64,000 nucleotides of DNA from Petrotoga mobilis SJ95 (GTDB lineage Bacteria > Thermotogota > Thermotogae > Petrotogales > Petrotogaceae). Within the stretch, counting starts at the first letter, position 1; every line of letters starts with the position of its first letter. A program made the position numbers and the translations under genes. Location: assembly GCF_000018605.1 (NCBI RefSeq), contig NC_010003.1, positions 1,836,501-1,900,500 on the forward strand. The letters run 5' to 3'. This document shows, piece after piece, positions 60,474 through 64,000 of the stretch. The notes below the pieces were generated by a model. The model made no database searches. It worked only from the letters and a program-made list of their open reading frames with translations, and was not told where the DNA came from.

Positions 60474-62762
60474 ATTTTTAAAACTGTTAATCAACCAAAA
60501 AAGAGAATAGACGCATACGAAAAGGTTACTGGAAAAGCTAAATTTGCAGATGATCTAGAATTTCCAAATATGTTGTATGCGAAGGTTCTGAGAACTAAGT
60601 ATCCTTCGGCGAAAATATTGAACATAAACTTAGATGAAGCCGAAAAAATTCCTGGGGTAAAAGCAATTATTACCGCAAAAGATATACCAAATAACGAATT
60701 TGGTGTTATTATCCCAGACCAACAAGTTTTAGCTAAAGAAAGGACTTATTTCATAGGTGATGGAATAGCCTTGGTCGCTGCAGAAACTCCTGAGACAGCA
60801 AAAAAAGCGGTTGAAAGTATAAAAGTAGAATACATGGAGCTCCCTGGAATTTTTGATCCATTAGAGTCTAGAAATGCACCAACTATCCATGAAGATAAAG
60901 ATAATAATCAGGTCATTCACCATAAACTTAGAAAAGGCGATGTAGAAGAAGGATTTAAAAGATCTGATGTAATTTTGGAAAGAGAGTATCAAACCCAATT
61001 TGTTGAGCATGCATATTTAGAACCTGAGGTTGTAATTGCCGTTCCTTATGAAAACAACAGTGTGGTTACTATATATGGGTCTATACAAAACCCTTTTGCT
61101 TGTCGTAACGCAGTTGCCTCTGTTCTTAAAATCGGATTCAACCAAGTTAGAATAGTTCAAAATCACATAGGAGGTTCGTTTGGTGGTAAAGATGAAGTAA
61201 TTTCTTCTATGGCTGCTCGAGCTGCTGTTCTAGCTTTGAAAACGAATAGACCTGTAAAATTAAAAAATACTAGGGAAGAATCAATTATCGAAAGTTATAA
61301 AAGGCATCCTTACAAACTGAAATACAAAGTCGGAGCAACAAAAGATGGCCAGTTACTGGCTATGGAAATTGAGGCAATCGCGGACAGCGGAGCTTACGCC
61401 TGCCAAACTCCATTTGTTACCTGGAGGTCTGTGGTTCAAGCTACTGGTCCTTATGAAATTCCAAACGTTAAGACAGATACTTTTGGATACTATACCAACA
61501 ATGTATACACTGGAGCCATGCGTGGATACGGTTCTCCTCAAGTTATATTTGCCAATGAATCTCTAATGGATGAATTAGCTCAAGAACTTGGGATGAATCC
61601 CTTGGAACTTAGATTGAAAAATATTTTTCACGATAATTCTGTAACAGCAAGTGGCCAAAAACTTGATAATCACAAAGTCAGTCTCGGAGAAGTGATTAAA
61701 AAGGCTACCGATTCGATCAATTTTTTAGAGAAATACAAAGAATACAGTAAGGAACAAAAAGGTGATAAACGGAAAGGAATAGGAATGGCTATAAGTTATA
61801 GAGGCTGTAGTTTAGGAGCAGAAGCTGTGGATGCCGCTGGTGTCATATTATCCATACAAAAAGATGGAACATTATATTTCTATAGTGGTTTGGCTGAAAA
61901 CGGACAAGGTCTTAAAACAGCCTTCTCTCAAATTGTAGCCGAGGAATTAGGAATAGATATTGAAAAGATCAACTTTATGGTCGTTGATACTTTGATATCT
62001 CCAGATAGCGGTTCTACGGTGGCTTCTCGTGCGACATTGGTTGGTGGGAATGCAACGCTAGATGCCGCTAAAAAGCTCAAGAAGAAATTAACTGATTTTC
62101 TTATAGAAAAATATAATTTATCCCACAAAGAATTAATATTTAAAGACAATTCGATTTATACTCCAAATCAAATAAAATTAATGTCTTTCGATGAAGCTGT
62201 TTCCAGTGCATACAACTCTGGCGTCTTTTTATCTTCATATGGTTGGTACAAATCACCTGAGATAAGTTGGGATGAAGAAACAGGGCAAGGGAGACCCTAT
62301 TTTACATATGTTTATGGATGTCAGATAGCAGAAGTTGAAGTTGATATCAGCACTGGTGAGATAAAAGTTTTGAAAATGGTAGCTGCTCATGATGTTGGAA
62401 GAGCTATCAATCCTGCAAGCGTTCTTGGACAATTTTATGGTGGGATATCAATGGGCCTTGGATACGGAATCATGGAAGAGTTGGATACAGACGAGGGATA
62501 CATCAACAACACCAATTTTGACGAATATTTGATACCCACAGTAAAAGATATGCCAGATATAACTCCCATTATAGTTGAAAACCCTGATCCTAGTGGGCCT
62601 TACGGAGCAAAATCCGTAGGAGAGCCCACCTTAGAATTAGGTGCTGCTGCTATAGCTAACGCTGTTGCCCAAGCAACAGGAAAAAGAATAAGATCCTTGC
62701 CCATAAACTTAGAGAAAATTGTTGTAGGTCATTCTTTGAAAAAAGGAAGGAAGAAAAGATGA
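60474..62762 (+). CDS. xdhA: Xanthine dehydrogenase-type molybdenum-binding subunit; apparent ATT start
   Basis: From ATT 60474 the product is 762 aa, the family size. The first ATG (60570) would cut off the conserved start RIDAYEKVTGKAKFADDLE. An in-frame TGA at 60465 and the absence of any ATG/GTG/TTG before 60570 leave ATT (or ATC 60471), 6 nt after GGAGGTGA. Mo-cofactor motifs: GGSFGGKDE, AMRGYGSPQ, ENGQGLKTAF, and GAKSVGEP with the catalytic Glu. It hydroxylates purines or similar heterocycles. It overlaps the FAD-subunit gene by 4 bp. Confidence 0.9.
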   Translation: MFKTVNQPKKRIDAYEKVTGKAKFADDLEFPNMLYAKVLRTKYPSAKILNINLDEAEKIPGVKAIITAKDIPNNEFGVIIPDQQVLAKERTYFIGDGIALVAAETPETAKKAVESIKVEYMELPGIFDPLESRNAPTIHEDKDNNQVIHHKLRKGDVEEGFKRSDVILEREYQTQFVEHAYLEPEVVIAVPYENNSVVTIYGSIQNPFACRNAVASVLKIGFNQVRIVQNHIGGSFGGKDEVISSMAARAAVLALKTNRPVKLKNTREESIIESYKRHPYKLKYKVGATKDGQLLAMEIEAIADSGAYACQTPFVTWRSVVQATGPYEIPNVKTDTFGYYTNNVYTGAMRGYGSPQVIFANESLMDELAQELGMNPLELRLKNIFHDNSVTASGQKLDNHKVSLGEVIKKATDSINFLEKYKEYSKEQKGDKRKGIGMAISYRGCSLGAEAVDAAGVILSIQKDGTLYFYSGLAENGQGLKTAFSQIVAEELGIDIEKINFMVVDTLISPDSGSTVASRATLVGGNATLDAAKKLKKKLTDFLIEKYNLSHKELIFKDNSIYTPNQIKLMSFDEAVSSAYNSGVFLSSYGWYKSPEISWDEETGQGRPYFTYVYGCQIAEVEVDISTGEIKVLKMVAAHDVGRAINPASVLGQFYGGISMGLGYGIMEELDTDEGYINNTNFDEYLIPTVKDMPDITPIIVENPDPSGPYGAKSVGEPTLELGAAAIANAVAQATGKRIRSLPINLEKIVVGHSLKKGRKKR

Positions 62763-63637
62763 TTGAATATGATTTTTTAATTGCTAAAGATGTTGATTCT
62801 GCTTTAGAATATTTGCATAAATATGAAAATATAAAGGTATTAGCTGGTGGAACTGATATACTGGTAGATATACATAAAGAAAGTCCAAGATTAGAAAAAT
62901 TTGATTATATATTGGATATTTCTAATATCAAAGGTCTTCAATATATAGATGAAATGGAAGATAACGTCGAGTTGGGAGCTTTGTGTACACATACAATGTT
63001 AATCCAATCAAACGTTATCAACAAATATTTCCCATTTCTCGTAACTGCAGCAAAAAGTATAGGCTCCGTACAGATAAGAAACAGAGGTACCGTTGGAGGA
63101 AATATATCTAATGCGTCTCCAGCAGCTGATTTAATTCCTCCTTTGATGGCGTTAGACTCTAAGATAGAGCTAAGTTCTATAAATGGGAAAAGGCATGTGC
63201 CCTTAGATCAGTATATTGTAGGACCTTACAAGACCAGTAAAAATCAAGATGAACTTGTAACTAAAATAATAATTCCAAAACTAGATGAAAATTATCGTTT
63301 TAGTTTTCAAAAAATTGGAAGAAGAAGAGCTTTGAATATAGCAAGACTAAACTTAGCTGTCGTTGCAAAAATAAATGAACAAGACTCAAAAATTGAAGAT
63401 ATAAGAATAGTGCCAGGTTCTGCAACACCTTTTCCGATAAGATTTAAGAATATAGAAGGGGAAATACTAAATCAAAAAGCTAGTCAATTAAATTTGGAAG
63501 AGTTAGCAAAAAAAATAGGTGACGAAATGGTAAAAATAACTGGCGAAAGATGGTCTACTCCCTACAAAAAACCTGCCTTAGGTGCTATTTTCAAAAAGGC
63601 TATCATGGAGGTTACAAACTCAAGCGAAAAATTATGA
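62759..63637 (+). CDS. xdhB: Xanthine dehydrogenase-type FAD-binding subunit
   Basis: A 292-aa subunit of the CO-dehydrogenase/xanthine-dehydrogenase FAD family. FAD motifs VLAGGTDILVDIHKE and IRNRGTVGGNISNASPAADLIPPL are clear. YRFSFQKIGRRRALNIARLN and ERWSTPYKKPALG follow. It takes electrons from the Mo subunit through a 2Fe-2S subunit, whose gene is not in the window. ATGA overlap with the Mo subunit. Confidence 0.93.
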   Translation: MIEYDFLIAKDVDSALEYLHKYENIKVLAGGTDILVDIHKESPRLEKFDYILDISNIKGLQYIDEMEDNVELGALCTHTMLIQSNVINKYFPFLVTAAKSIGSVQIRNRGTVGGNISNASPAADLIPPLMALDSKIELSSINGKRHVPLDQYIVGPYKTSKNQDELVTKIIIPKLDENYRFSFQKIGRRRALNIARLNLAVVAKINEQDSKIEDIRIVPGSATPFPIRFKNIEGEILNQKASQLNLEELAKKIGDEMVKITGERWSTPYKKPALGAIFKKAIMEVTNSSEKL

Positions 63638-63663
63638 TTTTGGTAAAGTGAGGTGTAACACAT

Positions 63664-64000
63664 ATGAACGAAGACATTCTAAAAGCAATAGATAAAGCTC
63701 TTAAAGAAGGACCTGAAGGGGTTTTGTGTACAGTCGTTGAAGAAAAGGGATCTACTCCTCGCAGTATGGGAGCCAAAATGTGGGTTAGTGCAGACGGCAG
63801 TACAATTGGAACCATAGGAGGAGGCATAGTCGAACACCATGTAATCGATGAAGCTCTCAATTTACTTAAAAACAAAGCTCAAGTTCTTCTATATAGGGAA
63901 TCGCTCAACACAAAAGAAGCTGGAGATGAAGGTGCCATCTGTGGGGGAAGCTTGGGAGTGTTTCTAGAAGTGATAGGGCAGAATCGTGAAGTTGTTATTT
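63664..64000 (+). CDS. XdhC/CoxI family molybdenum-hydroxylase maturation factor (5' part)
   Basis: The first 112 codons of a gene running past the window end. ATG 63664 follows GTGAGGTGTAACACAT. Sequence begins NEDILKAIDKALKEGPEGVLC; GSTPRSMGAKMWVSADG, GTIGGGIVEHHVIDEA and GAICGGSLGVFLEVI are the XdhC/CoxI signatures. XdhC binds molybdenum cofactor and inserts its sulfurated form into xanthine dehydrogenase. The 26-bp gap places it in the same operon. Confidence 0.92.
   Translation, partial: MNEDILKAIDKALKEGPEGVLCTVVEEKGSTPRSMGAKMWVSADGSTIGTIGGGIVEHHVIDEALNLLKNKAQVLLYRESLNTKEAGDEGAICGGSLGVFLEVIGQNREVVI

Overview
The window is an AT-rich (roughly one-third G+C by eye), gene-dense chromosomal segment of an anaerobic, flagellated bacterium. 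Gene content and style (frequent TTG/GTG starts, strong AGGAGG ribosome sites, short EF-Ts, a DHH-CBS-nucleotidyltransferase tRNA enzyme, BMP-type ABC transporter) fit the Thermotogota, most likely Petrotoga or a close relative. That placement is inference from protein style, not a database result. No insertion sequence, integrase, rRNA or CRISPR array was seen.

Layout. 1-4.3 kb (minus): operon with a large membrane protein, a BMP-family binding protein and its ATPase (cut by the window edge). 4.6-6.6 kb: a secreted propeller-like protein converging on a pyruvyl-transferase. 6.7-7.9 kb: flgB-flgC-fliE. 8-18.5 kb (plus): a small acidic protein, an MFS transporter broken by an in-frame TAG, mgtE behind a possible 15-codon leader ORF, an HDOD protein, rbfA-truB-ribF, pepF and a fused tRNA nucleotidyltransferase.

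18.5-30 kb: a complete arginine operon (argJ-argB-argD-carA-carB/argG-argH-argC). It is driven by a perfect-consensus promoter and preceded by a leader with a short ORF containing Arg-Arg-Arg, stacked hairpins, an antiterminator strand and a strong intrinsic terminator. carB and argG are one uninterrupted reading frame. 30-35 kb: a NifV/homocitrate-synthase-like protein, a two-subunit aconitase-family enzyme, an isocitrate-dehydrogenase-like enzyme and proB. I suspect this operon makes 2-oxoglutarate/glutamate to feed proline and arginine synthesis. proB runs through an antisense tRNA-Cys gene.

35.2-40.1 kb (mostly minus): tRNA-Asp, tRNA-Cys, trigger factor, and a DUF2089 regulator with two envelope (toast-rack/LiaF-like) proteins; a WecG/TagA glycosyltransferase lies on plus. 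40.4-50.1 kb (plus): GH13 hydrolase, ftsY, DUF2225 protein, LysM lipoprotein, Rrf2 regulator, mnmA, coaD, tsf, pyrH, eno. 50.2-52.1 kb (minus): three unassigned genes (zinc-site protein, HTH protein, possible FliK-like protein).

52.4-64 kb (plus): a purine/ureide catabolism locus: NCS2 purine permease, two unusual PLP enzymes, YgeY-like hydrolase, dihydropyrimidinase-like hydrolase, YgeW-like carbamoyltransferase, and xanthine-dehydrogenase-type Mo and FAD subunits with an XdhC-like factor running off the end. Its 255-bp control region holds three inverted repeats, and its Mo-subunit gene seems to start with ATT.
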